Source: Dyadobacter jejuensis (GTDB taxonomy: Bacteria; Bacteroidota; Bacteroidia; Cytophagales; Spirosomataceae). From it: a stretch of 64,000 nt of DNA. Each line of letters starts with the position of its first letter. Position 1 is the stretch's first letter. Of this stretch, positions 33,623-42,436 are shown piece by piece. A program made the position numbers and the translations under genes. The stretch covers positions 930,001-994,000 of the forward strand of contig NZ_QGDT01000001.1 of assembly GCF_003149085.1 (NCBI RefSeq). Direction: 5' to 3'. The notes under the pieces are model-generated. The model was not told the DNA's origin. It ran no database searches and saw only the letters and a list, made by a program, of their open reading frames with translations.

Positions 33623-34738
33623 ATGGCACACTTGAAAATCATAAATGTTGTTGGCGTTCGCCCTAATTTTATTAAGGTGGGTGCGCTCCATAGGGCTTTC
33701 TTACATAATAAGGATGTCGAATCCAAAATTGTGCATACGGGGCAGCATTTCGATGCTAAAATGTCTGAAGTTTTTTTTGAACAATTAGAGTTGCCACAGC
33801 CCGATTATTATTTGGGTATCAACGGGGGGTCGCACTCGGTGCAAACGGCCCAAATGATGATGGCTTTCGAAAGTGTATTATTGGACGAGAAGCCCGATGT
33901 AGTATTGGTGGTGGGGGATGTAAATTCTACCGTCGCTTGCGCCTTGGTGGCGGCCAAAGAGCAGGTTCCTTTGGTGCATGTAGAGGCAGGCCTGAGGAGT
34001 GGAGATCGGACGATGCCGGAGGAAATTAACCGTATTCTGATCGATAGTGTCTCCAATTTATTTTTTACTACCGAGTCTTCTGCAACCGAGAACTTACTCC
34101 GCGAAGGGATAAGCAAGGAGAAGATCCATTTCGTAGGGAATGTGATGATCGACTCGCTGGTACGCTATCGCCAGAAGGCTCAAGAGCTTCATGTTGGGAA
34201 GCAATTTGGATTAAAATCGGGGGAGTATGTGCTAGTTACCATGCACCGGCCCGACAATGTGGATAGTGAAGTAGGGCTGAAGGGTGTGTTAACGATGCTA
34301 GCATCCATTGCTGAAAGGCAAAAGGTCATCTTTTCTATGCACCCCCGGACGCGCCTCAGTTTGCAGCGCTTGGGACTTCTCCTGCGGCTAACGGCCATGG
34401 AAGGAGTGGTGCTCGTAGAGCCACAGGGGTATTTGGAGTTCTTAAGCCTGATGTTGGATGCACGATTGGTTATCACCGATTCGGGTGGCATTCAAGAAGA
34501 AACCACTTTTTTGCAAATTCCTTGCATTACTTATCGCTCGTCGACCGAAAGGCCCGTTACCGTGGCCTTGGGGACCAATTATTTGGCATCGGACCTGTCT
34601 CCCCAGACGGTACTGGGGCTAGTCGACGAAATCGTTGCGGGGAATGCCAAAAAGGGGAGTATCCCTCCGTTATGGGATGGGCATGCGGCGGGGAGGATTG
34701 CCGCTGTAGTATTGGAAACTTATAGAAAGCCCAGCTAG
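33623..34738 (+). CDS. wecB: UDP-N-acetylglucosamine 2-epimerase (non-hydrolysing)
   Basis: This 371-aa WecB-type epimerase interconverts UDP-GlcNAc and UDP-ManNAc. The ATG at 33623 gives MAHLKIINVVGVRPNFIK, the usual N-terminus. Further motifs are HTGQHFD, VVVGDVNSTVACALVA, HVEAGLRSGDRTMPEEINR and TDSGGIQEE. A TATCTTTG -7 element at 33601-33608 lies 14 bp before the ATG, so the message would have a very short leader. The family and reaction are secure. Confidence 0.95.
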   Translation: MAHLKIINVVGVRPNFIKVGALHRAFLHNKDVESKIVHTGQHFDAKMSEVFFEQLELPQPDYYLGINGGSHSVQTAQMMMAFESVLLDEKPDVVLVVGDVNSTVACALVAAKEQVPLVHVEAGLRSGDRTMPEEINRILIDSVSNLFFTTESSATENLLREGISKEKIHFVGNVMIDSLVRYRQKAQELHVGKQFGLKSGEYVLVTMHRPDNVDSEVGLKGVLTMLASIAERQKVIFSMHPRTRLSLQRLGLLLRLTAMEGVVLVEPQGYLEFLSLMLDARLVITDSGGIQEETTFLQIPCITYRSSTERPVTVALGTNYLASDLSPQTVLGLVDEIVAGNAKKGSIPPLWDGHAAGRIAAVVLETYRKPS

Positions 34739-34858
34739 TAGGAGTAAGGATGCGTCACGCTGGCCTTATCATACAGCTACCAGGTGTTTTTGAGAATAAA
34801 AAATGATAGAAAGTAAACTTATATTCATTGGTTTTAGGCCAGTTTGTTCATCGTTGTT

Positions 34859-36367
34859 GTGGGTATAGTCGTTCGTCAGAGTTTAAAAGCGGGACTTGGA
34901 TCCTATATTGGGGTAGGAGTAGGGATCATCAATCAAATGTATATTTCTACGAAATACCTGTCTGTCGAACAGTTGGCCTTGTCGCGATTGCTTTTCGAAA
35001 ACAGCTTGGTATTTTCGGCCTTTGCCCATCTAGGGACTCCTTTTATAGCCGATAAATTTTTTGGTCTTTTTCGCAATGATGAAGAGGAGCACCATGGCAT
35101 TTTACCGTTCTTACTCTTCCTTCCTTTTATAGGTTCTATCCTATTTGCAGGAATATATCTGGCCTGTTCCGACGCCATACAGGGCTACTATGCAGAACGC
35201 TCGCCTATGATCCTGAAATACCATGTGTTGGTAATTCCAATTACTATTTTCTGGATTTACATATCGGTGCTGGAGTCTTATTGTCGTAATAATGCGCGCA
35301 TTGCAGTTCCGGGCTTCATTAGGGAGGTATACCTGCGGCTAGCCAATATGCTTCTAATCCTAATATTCGGATTGGGATGGTTAAGTTTCGATACCCTCAT
35401 GTATCTGATGGTGGCTTCCTATGGAGTGGCCGTAATCTTTTTATGTATTTATCTCAAACATTTGGGCAAATGGTACTGGCGGTTTCCCAATCGGACGATT
35501 CTGAATGGCAAGCTCATCAAGCAGATATTAGGCTATGGGAGTTTTACCCTGCTGGGCGGGCTCGGAGTGAACATGATGCTATTCATTGATCGCTCGATGC
35601 TGGCCGGTGAGAGGGGGCTGATAAGTACGGGGATCTTTATCATTGCCACCTATATGGCTGGGGTGATCGAAATTCCACGGAAAGCTATCGCACAAATATC
35701 GATCCCCTTACTGTCCGACGCCCTGTTAAGGGGGGACCTGCAGCAAGTAAGGACGATGAACCGCAAGTCGGCACTCAATCAGCTGATCGCAGGTGGTTTG
35801 TTCTTCCTTCTGATATGGAGCTGTATCGATGAAATTTTCTTTCTTATTCCCAAAGGAGATACCTATGGGGAAGGGAAGTACGTAGTCTTATTTATAGCCC
35901 TGGTCAAGGTTTTTGATATCGGCACGGGCCTCAATACTGAGATTATCTTATATTCCAAATACTTCCGTTTTGCTACGCTGTTTATCTTGGCGGCGGCTGT
36001 GTTGGGCTTTAGCCTCAATCTATGGCTTATTCCACTATACGGTTTTACGGGAGCCGCTATCGCCACAGCTTTGACTACCCTCGTATATTCCGTCACCCGG
36101 ATGACCTTCGTATGGCTAAAGTTTCGAGTGCTGCCCTTTTCCTACAAAACCCTCCAGGTGATGGTCGTATTAATGGCCTTGTACGGTCTGACATGGCTAG
36201 CTCCCCATTATGAAAAGAATGTGGTCAATACCCTCCTGTCTATCGTGATGAAGTCGGCATTGCTAGTCCTGATTTTTGCTAGCCTTACCATTTGGTTGCG
36301 TATTTCCGAGGAAATTAATGAGCTAGTCAGGGTAGGGAAAGCCAAGGTGTTTGGAGGCAGGAAGTAG
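34859..36367 (+). CDS. Wzx-like flippase (oligosaccharide exporter), GTG start
   Basis: This multi-spanning inner-membrane protein of the MOP/Wzx group (about 502 aa, roughly 12-14 hydrophobic helices) flips lipid-linked glycan units. The frame is closed by a stop at 34835-34837; the only starts are TTG at 34844 and GTG at 34859. GTG is preferred because it gives a product beginning VGIVVRQSLKAGLGSYIGVG, the usual start for this family. It follows wecB by about 120 bp. No Wzy polymerase or initiating sugar transferase is evident nearby, so the glycan locus continues elsewhere. Confidence 0.87.
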   Translation: MGIVVRQSLKAGLGSYIGVGVGIINQMYISTKYLSVEQLALSRLLFENSLVFSAFAHLGTPFIADKFFGLFRNDEEEHHGILPFLLFLPFIGSILFAGIYLACSDAIQGYYAERSPMILKYHVLVIPITIFWIYISVLESYCRNNARIAVPGFIREVYLRLANMLLILIFGLGWLSFDTLMYLMVASYGVAVIFLCIYLKHLGKWYWRFPNRTILNGKLIKQILGYGSFTLLGGLGVNMMLFIDRSMLAGERGLISTGIFIIATYMAGVIEIPRKAIAQISIPLLSDALLRGDLQQVRTMNRKSALNQLIAGGLFFLLIWSCIDEIFFLIPKGDTYGEGKYVVLFIALVKVFDIGTGLNTEIILYSKYFRFATLFILAAAVLGFSLNLWLIPLYGFTGAAIATALTTLVYSVTRMTFVWLKFRVLPFSYKTLQVMVVLMALYGLTWLAPHYEKNVVNTLLSIVMKSALLVLIFASLTIWLRISEEINELVRVGKAKVFGGRK

Positions 36368-36380
36368 CTACCGCTGCCTT

Positions 36381-37259
36381 TTAAAATTCCAGGTCTTTTA
36401 CTTTTATTTTGGTCGCTGTTTGTAATCGTTGTTCTATAAACGGGATGTCGCGCAAATAAATGGTATTGGATGGATTAGGCGTGTCAATAGCCTTCAAGCT
36501 ACGGGTAGATGGGCTATAATTATAAGGGCGAAATCCTACGGCTATCAATTGGTTGTGGATATAATTTTGGCCAAATTCGTACTGCTCACTAAGTCCATTG
36601 GTCTCGATAATAATGGCTTTCAACTGATGGTTGGCAATGGTCTTTTGGGCCCCATTGATCACATTGGCTTCATAGCCCTCTACGTCGATTTTAGCCGCCA
36701 GGACCGTATCGGGTAGTGTCATATCCAAAGTAGTGACGGGTACGCTGCGAGTAGGTGTGCCCGTTTCTCCTTCTTTCCACACATGGTTAATGGCGTCTAG
36801 GCTATCGGTAAAAGTCAAAGTACCCTCTTTGTCGCCTACCCCTAGATTATGCAGGGTAGCGTTCTTTTGAAGCTGATTAAAGGTAATGTTCCGTTCTAGC
36901 CGCCGGAAAGTGGAAGGGATAGGCTCGAATGCAATGGTATGTGCGCCGCATACTCCCGCCGCAAGTACCGAATAGACGCCTACATTGGCTCCCACGTCGG
37001 CAAAGGTGTCGTTGGGTCGTAATAGATGCATCAAAAAAAGCATCTCCTCGGTATCATATAATCCTGTATAGATCTGCAACTCCGCACTAGACATGCCTTT
37101 TTCCACCACCAGATAGGTGTTTTCAATAAAAGGATATACCATGGGGTAGTCGTGCAGGCGTATGGCAACCCCTCTTTTAAAGAAAGTAAATAGGGCGGGT
37201 ATGGCCTTATTCTTATTGAGTGGATGGCTTAATATTGTTTTTAGCGTACTTAGTTTCAT
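36381..37259 (-). CDS. FkbM-family methyltransferase
   Basis: A second FkbM methyltransferase (292 aa), convergent with the flippase at a 13-bp distance. SAM motif I is FADVGANVGVYSVLAAG, followed by TIAFEPIPSTFRRLERNI, and motif AAKIDVEGYEANVINGAQ. Its sequence differs clearly from the copy at 30251-31072. It lies 68 bp downstream of the FemAB/GNAT-like gene in the same direction and probably shares its transcript. Confidence 0.9.
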   Translation of the reverse strand: MKLSTLKTILSHPLNKNKAIPALFTFFKRGVAIRLHDYPMVYPFIENTYLVVEKGMSSAELQIYTGLYDTEEMLFLMHLLRPNDTFADVGANVGVYSVLAAGVCGAHTIAFEPIPSTFRRLERNITFNQLQKNATLHNLGVGDKEGTLTFTDSLDAINHVWKEGETGTPTRSVPVTTLDMTLPDTVLAAKIDVEGYEANVINGAQKTIANHQLKAIIIETNGLSEQYEFGQNYIHNQLIAVGFRPYNYSPSTRSLKAIDTPNPSNTIYLRDIPFIEQRLQTATKIKVKDLEF

Positions 37260-37327
37260 TCTTGGTCAGGACTTTTTGGTACAAGGTAATATCTTTTTTT
37301 ATTTTCATATAAACTTGACCAAGAAAC

Positions 37328-38329
37328 TTAGATGACTTCGCTGGTTGAATCAAACGCTTTGAACCAATCATTCTTAAAGGTTTCCACCCCGCCGATACGT
37401 CTCTTAAAGAGGGCCAAACTAGGCTTGTAGGCACCGGTACTATCCAACGATAGGCCGAAGTCCAAATACGGGATTCCCATATTTTGGCAGTAGGAATAAG
37501 CCGCCTCATAAAGGAGGATTTGTGGGCTGAAGTGGCGATAGGCAGGGTCGTCGGCCAATAGGAAGGTAAATAATACCGACGGGCTAACCCTTACCGCCAC
37601 GGCCAAGGCCAGGAGCTTTCCGTGGAGTTCGGTGCCAAAGAGGATATAATGCTCAGGGAAAAGTAGAAGCATTTCACAGAATTCCTTTTTGTTTATTGAA
37701 AGGGTATAGCCTCTCATTTGTCGATGGACTTCGAGCCAGTCGTAGGTGTCGGCTGGGGTGGGACGGGGTTCTAGCGGCCTACTGGAAATCTCGGCCTTTC
37801 GAGCTTTTAGGAGCCTCCTCTTTTCCATAATGCTTATGCGATCCACAAAGGGTCGGTGGTCCAACTGAATATGTAAATTTATTTTACGTTCGTAGAGGGT
37901 ATATCTTCGCTTTTTTAATATCAAATCCATGGCACTTGGCGTTGCATAGATAGGACTTGGGGTCTTGATTAGTAAACTTTGTTGAGCATTGGACTGTAGC
38001 CAGGTTTCAATGGTGGTTAGTAAAAAGTCTAAGGCGGGGGCCGGACAGTTGACGGGGCCATTGACGGAGCCGAACGGCAAGGAGGCTACCGATATCCATT
38101 GCCTCGGTTTCTTACTAGTGAGAATCATTTGTCCAATAATTTTCTTACTTTTATTACTGTAAAGTAAAAATGAAACGAAACGGTTTTTGTGTATTAATCT
38201 AATAAGGCCTAAATTGTAGTAAAATAGGGGTTCAAAGTCGACTAAAGTGGGTTCGCAAGTTTCCCCTTCCATGAGAAATACTTCCCATTGGTTACTTTTT
38301 TGGCAGGTGGTAAGTGACGCTTTGATCAT
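37328..38329 (-). CDS. GNAT/FemAB-like acyltransferase
   Basis: The 333-aa protein has two acyltransferase-like halves. The second half contains LLLFPEHYILFGTELHGKLLALAVAVRV and the FemAB-type signature YLDFGLSLDSTGAYKPSLALFKRRIGG near the end. Such proteins add amino-acyl or acyl groups to peptidoglycan or surface glycans. It is the upstream member of a leftward pair with an FkbM gene. The gap upstream of it carries a perfect 8-N8-8 inverted repeat (38385-38408). Confidence 0.78.
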   Translation of the reverse strand: MIKASLTTCQKSNQWEVFLMEGETCEPTLVDFEPLFYYNLGLIRLIHKNRFVSFLLYSNKSKKIIGQMILTSKKPRQWISVASLPFGSVNGPVNCPAPALDFLLTTIETWLQSNAQQSLLIKTPSPIYATPSAMDLILKKRRYTLYERKINLHIQLDHRPFVDRISIMEKRRLLKARKAEISSRPLEPRPTPADTYDWLEVHRQMRGYTLSINKKEFCEMLLLFPEHYILFGTELHGKLLALAVAVRVSPSVLFTFLLADDPAYRHFSPQILLYEAAYSYCQNMGIPYLDFGLSLDSTGAYKPSLALFKRRIGGVETFKNDWFKAFDSTSEVI

Positions 38330-38660
38330 AAATAAGGTGCTTATTTGAGTATCAATGATTTAGTGCCAATGCGATAAGGGTATCTTATTTGAAAGGTGTA
38401 TCAAATAAATACGTCGAACTTGTTCCATGACTTTTATTCAACTGAGTAGAATATACTAGGGTTAGCCATAAGCTTTTCTAATTTCATCGTTATCTTTGTT
38501 AATATTCTAAAGAGTATTCCTAAAAGGTATCATTTTATTGTGGCTTATTGGGAGTATTTCTTTAATTTGTTGAGGTTTGCAAGATTTTTATATCATTTTT
38601 GTTGTATTAATCTGGCTTGAAGGTTTGCCGTTTTTCTAGTTTTGGACCAAAAAGTTTTTC
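38330..38660. other. Divergent control region before an orphan response regulator
   Basis: A 331-bp region without genes. It holds the inverted repeat at 38385-38408, a partial direct repeat of the same words at 38340-38355 (CTTATTTGA then TATCAA), and a TATCTTTG -7-like element at 38491-38498 pointing right, 160 bp before the regulator gene and without a good -33 partner. Confidence 0.5.
38385..38408. promoter_or_regulatory. Inverted repeat TTATTTGA-N8-TCAAATAA
   Basis: Perfect 8-base arms (38385-38392 and 38401-38408) around spacer AAGGTGTA. A degenerate version occurs 45 bp to the left (38340-38355). Symmetry and spacing fit a dimeric regulator; it lies 56 bp upstream of the FemAB-like start and could act on either divergent gene. 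Confidence 0.4.
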
Positions 38661-39281
38661 ATGAAACACATTATAATTGCCGAGGATCATGCGGTTGTTC
38701 GCATCGGCACCAAGCATTTATTACAATCTTTATTACCAGACGCGGAAATTACGGGCGTTGATGATTTCGATGGAATTATTACAGCCATGAATGAAAGGTC
38801 CTACGATCTACTGATCCTCGACATCAACATTCCTGGAGGGAATAATACGAAAATGGTCGAAACGATTCGGGCAAAGGCTCCGGATATTAAAATCTTAATG
38901 TTCTCGGGATATGATGAGCAGCTGTATGGATTGCTTTACCTGCAGGCAGGAGCCGATGGCTATTTGTCCAAAGATGCACCAGAGGAGGAGTTTAAGACTG
39001 CCGTGACCAGTGTATTGGCCAATCGCAAATACATGAGCGAAGAGATGCAGCAAATTAACATCAATCGCTTGATTAACCCTAAGGAGTTCCAGCCAGATCC
39101 GGTAGTGTCACTATCGCCCCGGGAGACCGACGTGATGAATTTGCTCAAGGAGGGCTTGGGCACGGCAAAAATTGCCGAGAAACTCAACCTGCAGCTGTCG
39201 ACGGTAAGTACCTATAAAGCGCGTATTTTCGAGAAATTGGGTGTTAAGAATATCGTAGAGCTTATTACCAAGATTAAATAG
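38661..39281 (+). CDS. Orphan NarL/LuxR-type response regulator
   Basis: A 206-aa regulator with receiver domain (IIIAEDHAVVR, phospho-acceptor Asp54 in LLILDINIPGG, FSGYDEQ, LSKDAPEEE) and LuxR-type helix-turn-helix (SPRETDVMNLLKEGLGTAKIAEKL through STYKARIFEKLGV). No kinase gene lies beside it. Its position next to the glycan genes suggests, but does not show, a link to surface polysaccharide control. Confidence 0.92.
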   Translation: MKHIIIAEDHAVVRIGTKHLLQSLLPDAEITGVDDFDGIITAMNERSYDLLILDINIPGGNNTKMVETIRAKAPDIKILMFSGYDEQLYGLLYLQAGADGYLSKDAPEEEFKTAVTSVLANRKYMSEEMQQININRLINPKEFQPDPVVSLSPRETDVMNLLKEGLGTAKIAEKLNLQLSTVSTYKARIFEKLGVKNIVELITKIK

Positions 39282-39357
39282 CGCCGCTTTTTGATAAAGC
39301 AAGAGGTTTATAGATTCCGCTCAGGGATGATTTTATAAATGTTTAAGCAATATTGAG

Positions 39358-39405
39358 AATGACCCTAGCAGGCACCTGATGTCGGTTTGGGTCATTTTGT
39401 TTTTG
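39358..39405 (+). terminator. Intrinsic terminator
   Basis: AATGACCC (39358-39365) pairs with GGGTCATT (39389-39396) around a 23-base loop, followed by a T-rich tract. It closes the response-regulator transcript. Confidence 0.6.
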
Positions 39406-39456
39406 GTCGAAGGGAGTTGATTTAAGAATAATAGTAGCCTTAATTACAGTTAAGTT

Positions 39457-39987
39457 ATGAGAAAGTTAATGGTGGAGGAGATGAACCGCCTCAGTGTGGA
39501 GGATTTTATCGAGTCAGAGAAATTTCCTTTTCAAATCCTGCTCGATAATATCAGGAGCCTGAATAATGTAGGTTCCTTTTTTCGTACTGCCGATGCCTTC
39601 AGGGCCGAGAAGCTGGTCTTGGGAGGGTACACCCCACACCCGCCGCATCGGGAGATCACCCGGAGCGCACTAGGAGCCGAGAACTCGGTAGCCTGGGTGA
39701 AGGTCGAATCCTTGGAGTCCTATGTATTGCATCTGAAGGAAAAGGGATACCAGGTGGTGGCCATAGAGCAAGCGGAAGGGAGCATATCTTTGGAGGATTT
39801 TGTGCCTATGGAGGGAGTGGGTTACGCATTTATCTTTGGGAATGAGGTAGAAGGCGTAAGAGATGAGCTCATGGCGCTTTGTGATGCATGTTTGGAGATC
39901 CCTCAATTTGGTACGAAGCATTCCTTGAATGTATCCGTAAGTGCTGGTATAATTCTTTGGAGTTATGTTTCAAAAAAAATTAACTAA
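39457..39987 (+). CDS. SpoU/TrmH-family RNA methyltransferase
   Basis: This 176-aa SPOUT methyltransferase likely 2'-O-methylates a tRNA or rRNA. The three SPOU motifs are visible: DNIRSLNNVGSFFRTADAF, IFGNEVEGVRDEL, and IPQFGTKHSLNVSVSAGIIL. It consists of the catalytic domain alone, lacking the N-terminal RNA-binding domain of longer TrmH/RlmB proteins. The target nucleotide cannot be assigned. Confidence 0.9.
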   Translation: MRKLMVEEMNRLSVEDFIESEKFPFQILLDNIRSLNNVGSFFRTADAFRAEKLVLGGYTPHPPHREITRSALGAENSVAWVKVESLESYVLHLKEKGYQVVAIEQAEGSISLEDFVPMEGVGYAFIFGNEVEGVRDELMALCDACLEIPQFGTKHSLNVSVSAGIILWSYVSKKIN

Positions 39988-40011
39988 AAGATAATACATA
40001 TTATTTGGTGG

Positions 40012-40043
40012 ATTGTTTTATAGTTAGAAATTTGTATCTTTTG
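40012..40043 (+). promoter_or_regulatory. Predicted promoter of the H1-like gene
   Basis: ATTG (40012-40015, one mismatch from TTTG) and TATCTTTTG (from 40035) are separated by exactly 19 bases, the Bacteroidota -33/-7 spacing. The leader would be about 65 nt and includes the palindrome AAGATATCTT at 40077-40086. Confidence 0.45.
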
Positions 40044-40116
40044 GTACTTTTTGCCAAAAAAACATTAAGAATAGGAAGATATCTTATTTTCGAGTACCAA
40101 CACCAATTTTTTGCTT

Positions 40117-40611
40117 ATGAAAGCCAATGTAAAAAAGTTGTCCAAAGCGATAGCGAGTTCAATAACGGATAAGGTAGCTGCGGTTACCTCGGATTCCAAA
40201 AAAATTAAAAAATCGATTGGAAAGGTAGCTGACAAGTTGGCCAAGAAGGTAGCCAAACTTGAAAAGGATGAAGCCAAGAAAAAAGACAAGGCTAAAAAGC
40301 CGGCTAAGTCTAAAAAAAAAAGTAAAAGCGTTAAAGCGAAAAAAGTAGAAAAGAAGGCCAAAGTAGTAGAAAAGCCTAAGTCTGCGGTAGAGGATGTGAA
40401 AGAAAGTTCGGTAGTTGAGGCGCCAGTAGCTCCTAAAGCACCGGTAACTCGCAAGCCACGTACTCCCAGAGCACCCAGGACACCTCGGACTACCGCTGCC
40501 CAAAAAAACACCACTACGCGTACCCGTACTCCTCGTGCTAAAGCGGCTGCAGCCAAGCCAGAGCTAGCCTCCGAAACGGAAACTAGCCCTGCTAACGAAG
40601 CAGGTAACTAA
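40117..40611 (+). CDS. Histone-H1-like Lys/Ala/Pro-rich basic protein
   Basis: This 164-aa, very basic, low-complexity protein starts at the ATG at 40117 (MKANVKKLSKAIASS); a TTG six bases earlier is less likely. Residues ~1-45 are moderately complex, then there is a Lys/Ala/Ser tract similar to eukaryotic H1 tails, then PRTPRAPRTPR repeats and an acidic-neutral end (SETETSPANEAGN). The first part might fold as a short helix. A nucleoid or RNA-binding role is the usual reading for such proteins, and the PRTPR repeats recall AT-hook-like minor-groove contacts. No enzymatic domain is present. Confidence 0.75.
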   Translation: MKANVKKLSKAIASSITDKVAAVTSDSKKIKKSIGKVADKLAKKVAKLEKDEAKKKDKAKKPAKSKKKSKSVKAKKVEKKAKVVEKPKSAVEDVKESSVVEAPVAPKAPVTRKPRTPRAPRTPRTTAAQKNTTTRTRTPRAKAAAAKPELASETETSPANEAGN

Positions 40612-40632
40612 TTTGATGTCAACTGAATCATA

Positions 40633-40661
40633 GGGGTCGTTTGGAATAAACAAACGACCCC
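40633..40661 (+). terminator. Terminator of the H1-like gene
   Basis: GGGGTCGTTTG (40633-40643) pairs perfectly with CAAACGACCCC (40651-40661) around GAATAAA. A short T-rich segment follows. Confidence 0.75.
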
Positions 40662-40730
40662 ATGTTATTCTTTGGTTCCCTCCTTACGCGACTCCCTATT
40701 TGGTGTGAAAAAATCACTGACCATAGGCCT

Positions 40731-42419
40731 ATGTCTTTCAGAGCGTTTTGTATAGGGGTATATTCCGTTTGCATGGTAGGGGTGGAGGCTTTGTCGCAAT
40801 CCCTCAACGACGTCGTGATTACCGAGTTGATGGCCGACCCGACTCCCCATCATGGGCTACCAGCCACGGAATATTTGGAGCTTTACAACCGGACTGCACA
40901 GGCTTTTTCTCTAAAAGGATGGAAATTGAAGATTGGGAATACTTCGATCACCTTGCCAGATACCTCCCTAAGGGCATACTCCTACCTCATATTATCTCAT
41001 AAGGCCAATCAGCAGCTATGGCTGTCCTATGGCTCCACCTGTGGGCTTCCCACTCTCACTCTGCCCAATTCCGGGGCCTTACTCGCCTTATACACTTCCC
41101 AAAACAGATTGATTTTTTCTCTGGATTATCGCCTATCCTGGTGGCCTGCCAACCAGCGTGGGGGTGGGTATTCCCTCGAAATGATGGACCGTAATAGGCC
41201 CTGTGTGGGTTCGGCTAACTGGCGGGTATCGCTTAACCTGCAAGGAGGGACCCCTGGTGGGCAAAATAGTGTGGACCGAGATGTGCCCGATCGTAAGGCG
41301 CCGGTATATGCTTATTGGGGCTTAGTGGATGGCCGGCGGATCCGAATGGTGGCATCAGAGCGGCTCGATAGCCTGGTCGTTTCCCAACCTCACTTATATA
41401 AATTACCCGGAAGGAGCATTGACCGAGTCGAACTAGAGTCGCCGCTTCGGACCAATATCCTGCTATACCTGAATGCTCCCTTGATAGCGAATCAGACCTA
41501 TAGCTTGGAGGTTATGAACATGACGGACTGCGCAGGTAACCGTACACCCGTTTTTGATGTGCCTGTAGGGATCCCTCTGGAGGCCGACTCTTCCGACGTG
41601 GTCATATCTGAATTATTATTCAACCCACAGGCCAATGGCGTCGATTATGTCGAGCTAGCCAATCGTTCTGGCAAATTTATAGACCTGAGTGGTTGGAGTT
41701 TAGGTAATCTTAAAAACGGACTAGATGCGAATTTTCATCTTTTGGGCCAGGAAAGTATCTTGTTGGCACCGCATTCCTTTATTATTTTGAGTACGGATGG
41801 GCTTTTGGTATGGGAACAGTACCCTTATAAAGGTGAGAGAGGCTATGTAGATGTGTCGGCCATGTCCGCTTATGTGAATTCGGCAGGCGGGGTGGTTCTA
41901 AAGGATCGAAATGGGCTGGTAGTCGATCGGTTTTTGTATTCCGAGCAGCTGCATGATCCGCTGCTGAGTCAGGTTAAAGGAGTGGCTTTGGAACGGGTGG
42001 ACCTAAGTCGTTCGGCTAACGAAATGGGTAATTGGCGCTCAGCATCGGCGCAGAGTGGGTACGGAACACCCGGCTATGAGAATTCGCAACGACATACCCA
42101 AGCCCCTACAGGCATGGTGACACTAACGGTCGAAGGTATAAGCCCCAATAACGATGGTGTCGACGATGCCATGGAGATCGTATTTGACCTCGCATCGGCG
42201 GGTTATTATGGTACCATTACCATCTTCGACAGCCGGGGTAGGGTCGTAAGAAAGCTGTTGCCGCTGGCTACTTTGGGAGGGCAGGACCGAATCGGCTGGG
42301 ATGGTACCGACGACCAGGGCATGTTGGTGAGCGGGGGATATTATTTTATTAATACGCAGATCTGGTCCTCCAAGGGTTTTAACCAACAGTTTTATAATAA
42401 AGTAGTCGTAGCGCGCTGA
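40731..42419 (+). CDS. Secreted lamin-tail-domain protein with FlgD-like C-terminus
   Basis: This extracellular or cell-surface protein has 562 aa from the ATG at 40731; an open frame from 40662 would start inside the terminator stem. A signal peptide ends near VEALSQS. Lamin-tail domain 1 begins VVITELMADPTP with YLELYNRT; lamin-tail domain 2 begins VVISELLFNPQA with DYVELANRSG and LSGWSLGNL. The C-terminus (GISPNNDGVDDAMEIVF ... WDGTDDQGMLVSGGYYF) is a FlgD-Ig/gliding-associated type repeat. Such modules are typical of surface adhesion or cargo proteins in Bacteroidota. The ligand is unknown. Confidence 0.85.
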   Translation: MSFRAFCIGVYSVCMVGVEALSQSLNDVVITELMADPTPHHGLPATEYLELYNRTAQAFSLKGWKLKIGNTSITLPDTSLRAYSYLILSHKANQQLWLSYGSTCGLPTLTLPNSGALLALYTSQNRLIFSLDYRLSWWPANQRGGGYSLEMMDRNRPCVGSANWRVSLNLQGGTPGGQNSVDRDVPDRKAPVYAYWGLVDGRRIRMVASERLDSLVVSQPHLYKLPGRSIDRVELESPLRTNILLYLNAPLIANQTYSLEVMNMTDCAGNRTPVFDVPVGIPLEADSSDVVISELLFNPQANGVDYVELANRSGKFIDLSGWSLGNLKNGLDANFHLLGQESILLAPHSFIILSTDGLLVWEQYPYKGERGYVDVSAMSAYVNSAGGVVLKDRNGLVVDRFLYSEQLHDPLLSQVKGVALERVDLSRSANEMGNWRSASAQSGYGTPGYENSQRHTQAPTGMVTLTVEGISPNNDGVDDAMEIVFDLASAGYYGTITIFDSRGRVVRKLLPLATLGGQDRIGWDGTDDQGMLVSGGYYFINTQIWSSKGFNQQFYNKVVVAR

Positions 42420-42436
42420 CCCTTTTAATTTGGCTC

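Noticed and set aside
37213..37509. 98-aa minus-strand frame bridging the FkbM and FemAB-like genes
   Set aside because: It overlaps conserved parts of both genes in another frame and its residues match no family.
40065..40556. 163-aa frame antisense to the H1-like gene, rich in Ala, Leu, Phe and Val
   Set aside because: It mirrors the Lys/Ala/Pro-rich codons of the plus-strand gene, has no independent promoter, and shows low-complexity composition that follows directly from the sense strand.
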